From Archegozetes longisetosus (taxonomy: Eukaryota; Arthropoda; Arachnida; Sarcoptiformes; Trhypochthoniidae), in contig JAEMBT020000005.1 in the NCBI GenBank assembly GCA_018873245.2, positions 10,986,001 through 11,050,000 of the forward strand: 64,000 nucleotides of DNA. The letters are read 5' to 3'. Position 1 is the stretch's first letter. Every line of letters starts with the position of its first letter. Below, in pieces: positions 13,897 to 26,087 of the stretch. The position numbers were made by a program, and so were the translations under genes. Under the pieces are notes generated by a model that was given only the letters and a program-made list of their open reading frames with translations, searched no databases and had not been told where the DNA came from.

Positions 13897-15600
13897 ACTA
13901 ATTTTTCAGATCGAGTATAGCATTTATTGCAGATTTTCGTTGCGATATTGCATTAGTTAAATTATAGTTATTTTTATCTAACGATATATATATAAGAATA
14001 CAGACGAAAGCATTGTTCTATTTTTATTCATTCAATTTTAAACCAAAACTAGACATATAGTAGAGAAATTTTAATAACTATGTATCATATTAGAGTGTGA
14101 TTTCTTAGGTTTAAAATAACATATCATGAAGTATTAAACCTTTAGACCAGAACTTTTACGATGCATAGTGTTAACAATGCTTTCAGAATTAGACAATCAT
14201 TCAAAAGTTCAAATGTTGTGTGAGAATGGAATTAGTGATATAGAATTTAATCAAAAAGCAGCTCAATTATACGTTAAAGCTATTCAACGCGTTATTGAAC
14301 TCATCGAGTTGGGTGAAGGTATTCAGCGCCGGTGTCGAAGGCTCAGACCTTAAAAGTATACGAGTAATAGGTTACCAAATTTTTCCAATAATCATTCAAA
14401 TTGGTCGGGTTAATTATAAATGATAGACAAGAAATTATAGAACTGCAGACTGTAAATGAATGGATTGCTAAAATCGAGAAGCTTTCGAATACCTTCGATC
14501 CCTATTTTTTAAACCCACTATATTGATTCCATATCGTGCCGCGTTGTAAAATACATTGAATTAAAGGGGGCCAACATTGATTATTAAAACTATGCCCTGT
14601 TTATACTCTTATATATGCTCAATAGCTTACACGAGTTTCATTATAACCTATGATTCAACAAAAAACTTATAACTACTTTTTTAAGGAACAATGTTTTTGT
14701 CCACATTCTTGTATATAATATTTGATTATCAGAAATGATTTTTATTCTATCTGTCTTACAAAAAACGTTTGTTCAAAAAAATTAATCTAATTTGTGATAC
14801 ATGTTATAGGCTTTTAGATATATTGTTATATAGCTATATCTGTTGTATTGTGTGTCTTATAATTCTACTCGTAATGTAATGTAATTATCTTTTCATATAA
14901 TTGATATACTTTTACATTATACAGTAATAATTTAATACTCTTGATGTTATGCCTCACTTCCATAATTCTGATCAAAAGTTTCTTCACATCCTGTGTGAAA
15001 CTGTTAACCAAAACACTCAATCATTAAAAGTTAGTTTAAGTCTATAAACAAAAATCTTTAATGTTTGATAAGATGTAAGTCACTAATGTTATTTTTAGTC
15101 GAAATTTTGATATTAGTTTAATTGAATACCTGGTTCAAAATTTAATTGAAATATATTTCGAACCCAGAGTCATGTTAGCAGAAAGGTTTACTGGAAAAAT
15201 TGTTTACTTGAGAAATCTCAAAGTCAATTTGAGATTTTGGAACTGATAATGGGTTCACATCAAAATGTAAAGCTATTTTACTTATTGATATATTGAATCA
15301 ACATTTTTTATATACATTACTAAAGGTGTTTATAATAGTTAATTCTTCTGATTTATATTTTCGAAAATCACGAAAAAACATTCATTAGTTTAGCCTTTAA
15401 TTCTTCCCCAGTTCTGGAATAAATCTCAGATTTGTGACTTATTAGTTATGAATGCATTCTGATCATCCTACGCGTTGATTTATCTGTTTAGCGCTTTAAT
15501 TCATAGCATCTACAAGTGGAATATTCACTTCTAGCTGTCGAGTGTAAATCTGTGACTTTGTTGATGAAAGATACTCATTTCTCATTATTGTAATTGAGTC
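13897..15600. other. Intergenic between DEG/ENaC 1 and IR pseudogene
   Basis: Apart from a small frame at 14177-14353 (listed separately) I see nothing coding and no repeat structure. Confidence 0.4.
14177..14353 (+). pseudogene. Short orphan frame with weak MIT-like helix
   Basis: From ATG 14177 the frame gives 58 residues, mostly charged and helical (KAAQLYVKAIQRVIELIEL, then a GEG and an RRCRRLRP tail). The pattern loosely resembles the microtubule-interacting (MIT) hairpin of spastin-type AAA ATPases, where a helix is followed by a glycine-rich turn and RAxRL. No ATPase domain follows, so if real it is a gene fragment. Chance is a serious alternative. Confidence 0.2.
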
Positions 15601-16593
15601 AGAAAATTTATTAATATTCTGAACTGTTTTTTATTGCATTTGGTAATTCCTTTACTATTCTAAGAGACTTTGAAACTAAAGTCAGGATTTTCATATTAGT
15701 CTCTTATTTACAAAGTTTTTCGTGACTCTAGACAATCACAATTTTGCGACTGTGTTATAGAGAAAGGTATACAAAAAAAATTTTAATTTTTCCTGTGTTC
15801 AAATTTCCGAGACATTATCGCAACAGATTTTCGATCATTATCTGGATTTTCTGTCTTTCATACATTTTAACTATTTTATCCAGTGATATCGTTTTGTTTC
15901 TTTTCACTAGAATATTAGACAAAGTTGAAACAATTGAAAAACTCATATATATAAAGGATATAAAAGCCTTGGCTGTATAGAAATCTAGTTCTTGAAAGAT
16001 TCTAAATAAGGTAAACTAAATAATCATTTTAAGAAATAATTATTCAACATAACTGTTGAATTTTTATATTCTCTGTGTGGGATTCCAAAAAATTCACGTT
16101 TAAAGTTTAAATAATCGGATTTATTGGTGTCTATGAGCTAAAAATGATTAAAAACGTCGATTATAAATCATGTGATTTCAATGATCTACAGAATTATATC
16201 TTAGATTGCTTATAAACTATCTCATATCAGCCAGCATTAGATTCAAAATCTCAGAAACTATTAGTATGTGTCAGTAGTTTCTTATTTGTAGATTAAGATA
16301 TATTCTCATTAGAATTCATAATATTCAGTGAATTCTATAGAAAAAGTCGAAATAGTTGAATTCTTTCATCAAAAAAGAAAGTCGAGAAACTAGGAGTAAA
16401 TAGCAACAATAATAATAATCATATTCTTCAACTTATAACAAAACTTGAAATTAAGCCAATTTCACACCGATTAGGGATTGTCTGCATACTTTGATTCATA
16501 TGTCACTTAGGCTATAAAATAATGCTTGTGTGCACAATACCAATTGCAAGCATTAAAATGACACGTAACTATGAGAAAAATACCATTACCATG

Positions 16594-17190
16594 CAGTGTT
16601 GCCACCTTAGGTCTACCAAAAAGGCCGAATTTAAAGAGTCCCCCCTTTGCTTCAATTTTACCAATAAAAATTATTTATTGCTTAACAGTCAATTTACATC
16701 ATTTAAGTTTGTGAACATATTTCGTATTAGATTTTGCTGCATTAAATTTTTTTTGTTTTTTAATACAAAATTATAAAATTGATTACAATCTAGGTTGAAA
16801 CTGACTTTTGAACAGATTTCACCTTTAATGCTTTCAGTTGATAATCTATTCTTTTTGTCGCTGCAAATATTGTTCATTATGCTGAATATCCTCTCAATAT
16901 ATGCATCGCTTACATAAATTGAAAATACAGATTCAATTATTGACAATAAATCTTCAGTATTGCATTCTTCAAAGAATTTTTTCCATTTATCTGTCTTCAT
17001 TCTGTCTATCTATCTATTTTCATTTATCTAAATTTACTCACAAAAAAGCGTTATATATTCAAAAATAAACTGTGAAATTATTTTTAAAAAAGCTGACCCA
17101 TAATGTCGGCCCTAAAGACTCGAGCTTTAGGCTGACCATAACCTTAAAAGGCTGATTTTCGGCCCAAAAGGCCGAAGGGTGACAACTCTG
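16594..17190. mobile_element. hAT non-autonomous element with 8-bp target duplication
   Basis: The 597-bp element has termini CAGTGTTGCCACC and (reverse complement of the right end) CAGAGTTGTCACCC. It is flanked by a perfect 8-bp duplication, TTACCATG, at 16586-16593 and 17191-17198. The 8-bp duplication, CAG-type terminus and internal hAT dimerisation fragment agree. It interrupts the IR-A pseudogene. Confidence 0.92.
16689..17000 (-). pseudogene. hAT transposase C-terminal dimerisation fragment
   Basis: The 103-residue minus-strand frame contains SDAYIERIFSIMNNICSDKK followed by NRLS, the pattern of the hAT C-terminal dimerisation region (ERxFS...RNRLs). The catalytic RNase H-like part is missing, so the element cannot mobilise itself. 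An internal deletion of a full-length hAT element is the likely origin. Confidence 0.8.
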
Positions 17191-17760
17191 TTACCATGGC
17201 ATGCTTTCTGTGATGAGGGTAATTGTTAACTTAATTTCCAATTGTGATTCTATATTTTGTCTAAATCGATTTGAATCTCATGTTATATGAATTATAATAG
17301 CTACATTGCCAAATGTTGGCATAAGAAGCCATTATTTCACTTTACTATACATAATTTTAATCTCATTGAGTATATCTGTCTGTTTGTTTGTTTGATACCT
17401 TAAAATCTCAGTCTGTGATGGTGATAATACCACTAGACTTATTTTGCCTTGTGGGCTCGAGACAAAGCATTACGACTATCAAAAAATGACAACTTGCCAC
17501 TTTGGTAATTAAAAAACGGTTATTGATTCAAAGCTTGGATATCTAAGAGTACACGGATATACTGTAGGAAGTAAGTAATTTGATTTATCTATTGACCAGA
17601 TTTGGCTAGCTCAATTAGAATCTAGCAAAGCAATTAACTTATTAACAGATGTGGAAACAGCTTAACTCAGATCAGATTTAGAGCAAATTTTACTTTAACG
17701 GTAAATAATTAAATAATAAAAAATTAATAAAATATTTATTCTCAGTCTTTATATTTATTT

Positions 17761-18108
17761 GAAATTCAAGACAAACCATACAATTCCGAGGATTATTTTG
17801 ATTTTATTAACAAACTAATTGAACATTTAAGAATAGATGGGACATAAGGCGCTTTTCTTGTTATGGATAATGTGTCATTCCATGAGGCAGAATTAGTTAA
17901 GGATCTAGTTCAAGCACATGGATATGAGACTATATTTCTTCCACCATATTCTCTATTTCTTAATTCAATTGAAGAAGTGCTCAATAAATGAAAGTGGTGG
18001 GTCAAATCTGGACAGCCTACAAGTGAAAGTGGACTTTACAATCTAGTTCAGACATCATCTGGAAAATTACTTCAGAAAATTGTACCAACTATTTCAGACA
18101 CATGAAAT
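17761..18108 (+). pseudogene. Tc1/IS630-type transposase fragment (DDE_3-like)
   Basis: The frame holds the last two catalytic blocks: MDNVSFHEAELV (second Asp) and FLPPYSLFLNSIEEV (final Glu), with 34 residues between the Asp and Glu. Two in-frame stops interrupt it (after RIDGT and after EEVLNK). No N-terminal DNA-binding region is seen. It lies inside the span of the IR-A pseudogene and is inactive. Confidence 0.8.
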
Positions 18109-18545
18109 CATACTTACATCCATACCTCACCAGACAAAGGATTCAGATTTGAATTTATTTTAATTCTTATTGAATGTTTTTTGGACTCAAATTCAAATAA
18201 AATTTTTCGTTTCTTGCAATTTTAAAATAGTTTAAAATAATGAAAAGTCTTGCGCTTAGCCCTGCCTACTGCTAGAAGCAATGTAAAAGGCGTTCAATGC
18301 AGTGAAATTTGCTGAAATAAATTTAAAGACCTGCATCAGTTTAGGTTCTATGATTTTACGTCCAAACAAGAGGTCATTTTCTATAGATACTTCGAAAACT
18401 TGAAGAATAAAATCGGAAAATGAAATAAAACTCGTTTCGAACTATGCGAACGAAGATAAATCAAAAGATCAACTAAACTTGAAAGTCAATGATTTAAAAA
18501 TCGGATTCTCTATAATAATCATCGGCTTTTGCTTTTGAAAAATAA

Positions 18546-19468
18546 AAAATTAGATTGAAGTGAAATTCTACTTCAAAATTTATATGTGAGAATTTCTTTT
18601 TTATCAATATATATTGGACGAGTTTTATATTTTACCTAAATTGGTTGTTTCGAAATATTGTTTAAAGCTTACGAATGCTATGTATGTATATATAAAATTG
18701 TAACTTAGTTAAAATATGTTTCAATGTTATATGAACTTTCTGAGTGATTAATCATATTTTTTCTACTTATAATAATTGTGTTAAATAATTTATACTATTC
18801 TGAATGAGATAATAATCAAAACGAAATATATGATGAATATTTGTAGCACAGAAGTTTTATGTCGAAGTTTATTTTCGATAAATAAAACCAAATACACTAT
18901 AATACATTATTGATGAATTTGTGTTTCAAGTTTAGTTTATTAAGATCCCAATATCTGTTAGTCTGAATATGTATTGTATTTATTCTGATAGTAATATAAT
19001 AATTGTTTGCCGAACTAGACATTCATAAAAGGATAATGGAGTGAGCAATTTAATAATTACTATCGTATTAATTTATCAAAAATCGACTATCGTTGAGTTA
19101 TACAATACACATATCTCACTACAACAAAGAAAAAATCGTATAACTAAAGGTGTTATAAGCACCTGTTCTTAAATTAAAGCTAAACATATGCTGAAGATTC
19201 ACAGACTCGTTTACTGAATCATAAATCGAAATTATTGACAATCGTTTTTTCAGATTATGATAATTAGTAAATTTCAAGTTCCATATTGAAAAAGAGATTA
19301 TATCTAGTAAGTTTAAATAAAGTGAATTTTTATATATTTGTTTAAATTCAATTTCTTTTAACAGAAAATTTATATTATGTTCATTATATCATTGTTTCAG
19401 AATTCGATAAAATAAAACTCTAAATACTCTTCATTGAAATTTTACTTATTCTCACCTAAAACTTCAAA
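18546..19468. other. Intergenic upstream of IR-B
   Basis: AT-rich with no supported coding or repeat feature. The promoter of the following IR gene should be here, but no core element stands out. Confidence 0.4.
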
Positions 19469-21297
19469 ATGATGAAATTCTGTGTTAATTATAATGAAAG
19501 TGACCAGAACAATTCAGAAAAATCATTAATAGTCGGATTATTTCCAAATGAAGTGAGTGACAAATGGTTTTGAATTATTTAAAATTTTAAGTACTCTGTA
19601 TTTGATCAGGTGTTCAAAACTGACTCAAAAACTCAAGTTTGTCATAAGTATATGTTTTTACTGAGACTGATGGAGAATACTTTAAATATGAGGTAGAAAT
19701 ACATTAAAACTACAGAGAACTTTGAATCGACTAAAAATTGTTTTTCTTTGTAAAAGTTTAACCTTTAAGGTCGCTGACCAGAACATACCTGGAAATCGTT
19801 TCAAGAACGGCTCATGGAATGGAGCACTTGGACTATTGCATAGAGAAGTAACCAAAAATTTTAATTTTCTAATCTACTTGTTTACATTGACCTCATTCTT
19901 GTAAAAAAGCCTTCCATTAATCCTATATTAAGCCAATTCTGAATTAAGCCGCTACTTTTGCTCATGCGTTTACTATAAATAAAGCAGGAAATGATTTGAT
20001 GCATGAACAGAACTCCGTTTAATGTGAAACTGGCTTGATCCAGAAAAGGCTTAATATCAGTTTTGTTGTATAGGAAGCAGATATAATCCCATCATCGTTT
20101 GCATATTCTAAAGAAAGATTCAATGCAACAGATTTTACATATTTTATGCCAAGTGAAAAACTGATCTCAATATTGAGTTCTCCTGTAATTAAATTGGATA
20201 ATAATCTTTTTGCAATCTCTAATTGCTTCTCAACTGAAATTTGGATTCTAATAATTATTTTCTATTTGATTGCCTGTCTTTTAAGTACTATCAAAATAAA
20301 AGGCATGAATAGGAAAGCTTATATTGTTTTAGATTATATGTTAATTCTCACAGGAAAAGGTTTGGATAAGAATTATATGCTATTAAATATTAAAAATAAG
20401 AACTTCTGAACACTTTTCAATTAGGATTATATTTGAAGTCTTATCATAGAAGAAGTTTAATAATTTTTTGGATTTTCTCTTCGATAATTCTGTACAATTA
20501 TTTTGTAAGTGATATTTTGTCACTACTGGTAACTAAAAAAGTAGATCGAATCGAAACATTCAGCGAACTGTTGCAGAGGAAAGATATCAAGGTTCTGGTT
20601 TTAGAACAGTCGACTTCTCATAAAATTCTTAAAAGGGTAATTTGTGAAAAGTAGGGTTTCTAGGAATTTTGAAAATTTTAGTTTATTAATGTTTTATTTT
20701 TTGAGCAGGATTATAAAGTTTTGGTACCGCGATTAGTATTAATAAAATTTGGAGATCAATACAATATAAAATTGATAATGAAATTATTTGATTATAAACA
20801 TGTTTATGTCTCATCACAGCATATCTCCAGACAACTAATTAACTATTATTCTCAGTACAATTTGATAGAAACTGGAGAAGAAGGCTATACTTATGTTTAT
20901 GGATCTCCCATTAGGAAATCAATGGATAGATCCTGGAAAAACAAATTTAGAAAACTGTGAGAAAATAAGAACGTTGAAAAATACATATTTCATTCGTTTT
21001 TCTTTGATTATTAGATGGAAAAATTTACATCAAACAGGAATTTTCGATTTCAAATCTAGAGAAGAAATCACGTTCTATAAACTTCTCGAAGAAAAGAATC
21101 AATCGAAAAGTAGTTTGGAGAATAAAACAAATCTAATGTTACGAACAAATGCTGATTCTCATGACTATTTGAAGTTGAAAGTCAATAATTTACTAATAGG
21201 CTTTATAATTCTGGTTTTTGGAACTATTGTTTCTTTTTTCGTTGTCTCTATTGAAATAGTAAATAAACATTACTCTAAAATTAGTTCAATTATCTAA
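19469..21297 (+). CDS. Divergent ionotropic receptor (IR/iGluR-like channel) IR-B, seven exons
   Basis: Exons: 19469-19552, 19610-19692, 19757-19847, 20074-20359, 20425-20636, 20709-20956 and 21015-21297. All introns are GT-AG with matching phases; the product is 428 aa. The order follows the iGluR plan: a short S1 part (GSWNGALGLLHRE then EADIIPSSFAYS), M1 at about 142-160 (IWILIIIFYLIACLL), the pore region, M3 at about 193-213 (LIIFWIFSSIILYNYF), the S2 lobe, and M4 at about 394-416. No amino-terminal domain and no obvious signal peptide is present; an unseen upstream exon could supply one. Divergent IRs are cation channels of chemosensory cells; the ligand is unknown. It is convergent with IR-C, with 275 bp between the stops. 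Expression is not shown. Confidence 0.87.
19925..20057. mobile_element. 133-bp MITE inside intron 3 of IR-B
   Basis: The ends are inverted copies: ATATTAAGCCAATTCTG at the left and ATATTAAGCCTTTTCTG (reverse complement of the right end), with further similarity inward (AATTAAGCC versus ATCAAGCC). It explains why this intron (226 bp) is much longer than the gene's other introns (57-72 bp). It is not coding. Confidence 0.65.
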
Positions 21298-21572
21298 GTA
21301 TAAAGTTATCGCTAAGAATATACAGAAGTTATGTATCGTTATTAGAGGCACAATTTGAATTTTCGATTGATATGTGATTTTTAAAGGTCATTATATACTT
21401 TACTACTTTGTAAAAGTAAGACTGAAGATATTTATTAACAATTTAAGTGTTTTGAAAACATTACCAATAGATAGCAATAAAATCACTTTTTATCAATATA
21501 CGACTGTGTAATATCTTTAAGTTATATATTTTTCGAAAGATTAACAAATATTTTGTTGAAGAAATTTGATTA

Positions 21573-23967
21573 TCAAAACTTTTTCAAATTCATTTTATTC
21601 CTAATGTTCAGGATTTTTGTTGAAAAACTGATTCCACTCAAAATATTGGAAAAATTATCTAAAATTAGAAAGAGGAAAGAGATGTTGAGCCCAATTAAAA
21701 GTATTAGATAGCCCAAATATAAATTTTCCAGTTTGAGACCATATCTCGCAATTAATTCCTGATCTTCATTGTTGAGCTGCATTTTCGAGTTCTCATACGA
21801 ACGATTCAATAACTTCTCCAGAATTCTAAGTCGTGTTATTTCTCTGTTGTAATTGAAGTTATAAAAACCAAATCGATGATATAGTTTGTATCTAAAGAAA
21901 ATATTAACTTATGTAAAACGATTGCTTCACAATTATACAAATAAAGTGTTGCTCACATTTTAGCAAATTTTGATTTGAGTGTTTTGTCTAAACTTTTTCT
22001 AACAGCGATACCCGTATAGCTCAAATGCACGTCATTTGCTGCTAGAATCAAATTGTACTGCTTATAATGATTGATCATCCGAATGTTAGATATTTCAGAT
22101 GATATTTGAACATATTTATGCTGAATTAATTTATAAACAGTTTCAATGCTATATTTGCGCTTCGGGTGCTTTATTCTGGGGATCAATTGTTTGTATTCCT
22201 ATAAAAAGTAATGAACAGTGAAAAGATAACTTATTTAGAACTGAATACCTTGACCAACAATCTATGCGGGTAATTGTTTTTCGTTACGTAAATATTTATT
22301 TCCTTATTTTCGATGAGCTGCTGAATGGTCTCGATTTTGATAACTTTTCGACAAACAAGTAATGCCTGTATGTCACTCACAAAATAGTTGTATAAAAATA
22401 TCGACGTTAAGGCCCAAAACATGATCAAATTTTTGTTGTGATAGAGTTTGATTTTTATTGCTTAGGAATATAAAACATGAGTGAATTCTTTTTAAAATGA
22501 TATTTTAACAGTCTTTTTTTAATACCCATTCTTAGAAGGGAAACAAAATAATCAATGGCTATGAAAATCTTCAGCTTTCTGTCATTTATTTGTATCAAGT
22601 TTACTGAACAAATCATAAAATATGATAAGACTAGTAGAATCCAAAGTCTGATATCCAAACTTTGAACGATATTCAGCATATTTTTTTCAGTTCTATATTC
22701 TGGAGAGCTTAGTATCGATATTAAATTGCCGCTGGGCATTAACTCTATAAAATCAGAATATTTGTTTCTATATTCATCATAAGTAAGTTCATGTGCTATG
22801 ATGTCGACTACCTGTAAAACGAAGACATAGACTCATTATATTTGATTGATATCTGAAAATGTGTGTCCAAATTTACTTTTCTCGATAATAGGGTCAGTTC
22901 TTCAGTGACAGTACTGTTCTTGATTACATCTTTTCTTTTGTTGAGTACTATGAATTCTAATCTATATATTTGAAACAATAATTTAATTATTCGACATACA
23001 GGGAAAATTCATCTTTTGATACTTCAACTTTGTTGAACTATTTGATATTAAATTAAATTTCCTAAACGAGACAGTGTAATCATTGATGTGAAAGCTTGTC
23101 TCAAACAAGTACGACTTTCATAGCTATTATATTAGAACAGAATAAGTGAAAATTCCAGATGTATATGTTTTTGATTAAAACAGAATCAGTAGACTTCAGA
23201 TTTTCTAAAACAATTCAATTTTCTCTATTACTAAGTTCGAGCTTGTAACTTGAATTGGTTTATTAACTTTTAATAAATATCAATAAATGTATGTATGAAA
23301 ATAAAAAGTGAGCAAAAAAGGTCAAACTCTGAGCTTGAGCTTAAAGATATAAAATATTAAAAGATTTTGGAAATTCATATTTTTCTGACTCTGAACTGCT
23401 TTAATACAGTGTTAAAATAATAGATATATCTGAATTTTTACTTATCCTGTTTTTATAAAATAGTTATCAATTTTGCACTCCTTTGAAACAATCGTTCATG
23501 TGATGATTGTATATTTTAAATAAATGCTAATCAGACCATCCCTTAAAGCTCTATCAAAATAATACTCTGAAACATACATTGTTGATATCAACAGGAAGAG
23601 GAAAAACTATTCTAGCAGAGAAAATGATAATATAATATTTAGCATTTTAGGATGGAATAGAAGGCTCTGTTTGAAAATTATAGAATAGTTTTAGAATATA
23701 ATATAGAATTTGAATAAAAATTGAATACCTTCCATTCATCTTCTCTCTTAGAATTTCAAAAAGATAATTGTATGAACTGCAAATAAGTGTTGAATTTTCG
23801 AAAACCTGTAGAATTGAATTTAAAAAATTAAATAACAATGAAATAGCACGTTTTTTATCAACCTCATTTGGATAAACTCCAATTTTTAAATTATCAGTAT
23901 AATTATTTGATCTTAAAAATTGACTATTATGAATTTGGTCAATGCACAACTTAGAATATCTACTCAT
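21573..23967 (-). CDS. Divergent ionotropic receptor IR-C, seven exons
   Basis: Exons in transcript order: 23967-23863, 23805-23729, 22961-22877, 22811-22526, 22460-22249, 22198-21957 and 21891-21573. All are bounded by GT-AG with consistent phases; the product is 441 aa. Exons 4 and 5 have exactly the same length as in IR-B (286 and 212 nt) and the introns fall at the same positions and phases, so the two are tandem-derived paralogues now lying tail to tail. M1 (LWILLVLSYFMICSV), M3 (LIMFWALTSIFLYNYF) and M4 (LYLGYLILLIGLNISFLFL) are clear. The N-terminus (MSRYSKLCIDQIHNSQFL) again lacks a signal peptide. Intron 2 is long (about 770 bp) and shows no feature I recognise. Role as for IR-B; ligand unknown. 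Confidence 0.87.
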
Positions 23968-24782
23968 TATTCAACTGGAAATTAATAAATTATATTTTAC
24001 TTGTCATCATCGAAACTACAACTATTGACTCTTCCTTTTAATTACAAATCGATAAATCATTTGATAGCCCTAACAATATAATATCGATTCTGTAGTAAAG
24101 AAATGCGAAGGATTTCGAAATCAAAAGACATTCCTTATACAGCTCATCAATTATATGTGAAGCAACAAACATTCTTTATGCTACACAAAATACAAGTATA
24201 TCATAAAAAAAAGATTTTCCTATCGAACGTTTAAACAATTTAGCTTTACCTAGAAGTTATTAAATGCGTGCTGAAACATTCATGTTACTTATAACTTAGT
24301 ACTCCATTCAATAATAAGAAAGCATACAAATTAAATAGCTTAATAGTTAAATAGAAGTTAAATCTAGAAGACATAGAAATTAAGTATTCACTTTATGAAC
24401 ACAAAAATAGCTTTACAAACGAATAAATGCAATAAGCTTTTTATTCTTTATACTCGTGCTTTGATAGTGTTTGGCTTTGTATTTGAAATGAAGTTACAAA
24501 ATAAAAGCTTAAATATTTGAAAAAATAACTTTTGATATAAATCAATTTATTCATTCTCTACTCGACAAATGAGTTATGAAACTTTAAAAAGTTTTCTGTT
24601 AGCCCACTATTTCATATTTAACTCTTATTTATTGAGATAAGTTTTCAATATTTTTAAAGAAATTTTTCATTCTCTTTAAAAATATTTTGAGTCATATGTT
24701 AAGCCAAAACTTAAGAGTAAAATCTTGAATTGAAAAGAGTTATCAAACTTTCTAAATAACCATCTCTGAAGTACTGTCCAAC
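23968..24782. other. Intergenic, nothing recognised
   Basis: AT-rich sequence upstream of IR-C on its strand. No coding or repeat signal is seen. Confidence 0.4.
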
Positions 24783-25378
24783 TAGGACTGGACCGGTGTC
24801 AGGAAAAGCAGTTACCCATTACTTTACCAAAAGTAGTCAGTAGTCATGGCTACTTTCCTGACTACGATTACATTAACGAGTAGTCATTCATTGACGGGTA
24901 GTCACGGGTGTTTTCAAAATTATCCACAATTATTCATTGAAAATGAGTATTTATTAATTGAAATTAGTTCACTAGAAAATATCAAAGAAAATAATTTAAT
25001 AAGATTTGTAAAACAATTGACAAGATCAGAGATATTAATTGACAAGATTTATAAAGAGAATAGTAATTACTAATTGCAAAATTTTTAATAATGAGCTTTA
25101 CTATCACACGAATTTAAATTTTCAATTAACCTAACCTTTATTCATCGATAAGAAAGTTAGTTATTTCCTGTGTTCATCATTGGAACTTATACGATAATCA
25201 TCATAAATATAGACAACTTTACATAAGTAGTCGTGACTACTCGTGATTACTTATGAGTAACTGTAAATGAATGAGTAATCGTAAATGAGTGACTACCGGG
25301 TATTTCAAAGTGGGTAGTCAGTAGTCGAGTAGTTACCCGACTACTAACTGACTACTCATGGTGGTTGGCACAGCCCTA
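24783..25378. mobile_element. hAT-like MITE rich in GTAGTCA motifs
   Basis: The 596-bp element has termini TAGGACTGGACC and (reverse complement of the right end) TAGGGCTGTGCC. Flanking 8-mers TGTCCAAC (24775-24782) and TGCCCAAC (25379-25386) differ by one base, an aged target duplication. Both arms repeat GTAGTCA/TGACTAC many times, as subterminal transposase-binding sites do in hAT elements. A 75-codon frame in the middle (24846-25073) may be a transposase scrap but is unassigned. Confidence 0.75.
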
Positions 25379-26087
25379 TGCCCAACTATTCTAAAACTGA
25401 GTGAAACCAAGAATCCTAACAAGAAATACAATTTAACTAAAGCATGAGCTTTTAATATTCATGCAATTTACTTGGTTAAAATTGTTAAACAAGACAAAAC
25501 TTTTTGTTTCAAGATATTTGCAATACAATATTTCAGTTATTTTGAAGCCATCAACTCTTAGTAATTGAACATTACTGTTAGTTTGAGAAAATAGTAATCC
25601 TTTTATAAATAAATAAAAGGTTCTCGTTAAAGTTAAGTGAAAAAATAAATCGTTATCTCATCAGGAATCCTCAGAAATTTCGATACAATAAGTATTCTAC
25701 TATCTCAGTGATTTTCGGACTTTTGCGGGTTGTGGCCTACTTGTTCGGGAGCTTCAAGTGATTCCCATGAAACTTAATGCTAAAATTTCTAACCTGGTGG
25801 CCCACTTTATTCCAGAAATACTCATAAAAAAGTGACTTTCAAAAGAAAACATCTTACAAGATAAATAATTTTTTTAGAATTTATTTTAATAAATAAAACA
25901 GGAAGTTAACAAATTTGAAATCCGACATCAAACTAATTATGTTTTAGACAAATCAATAAAGCAAAAAACCATAGATTAAAATAAAGGTTTTACAACATAA
26001 AAATTAAACGATGCGATAAACGTTGAAGAAGAACTTTCCAATCGTGAAGACAAGAGACACCAGGAGAGCGCGAAAAGCAAATTGATT
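25379..26087. other. Intergenic, 3' flank of DEG/ENaC 2
   Basis: No coding or repeat feature is recognised. It presumably holds the 3' UTR of the minus-strand channel gene. Confidence 0.4.

Larger units (their letters stand above)
15744..18545 (+). pseudogene. Ionotropic-receptor-like pseudogene (IR-A), split by transposons
   Basis: Positions 15800-16010 align with exon 5 of the intact IR genes (M3 region; RHYRNRFSIIIWIF matches the paralogue KSYHRRSLIIFWIF). The paralogous donor position is kept (AAG then GTAAAC at 16011), but two in-frame stops (TAG and TGA) replace sense codons just before it. The last exon survives at about 18310-18540 with frameshifts: the stretch before M4 and LNLKVNDLKIGF match the paralogues, but M4 ends in a stop. 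Between these parts sit a hAT MITE (16594-17190) and a Tc1-like transposase relic (17761-18108). The N-terminal exons are not recognisable. The gene is dead. Confidence 0.75.
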
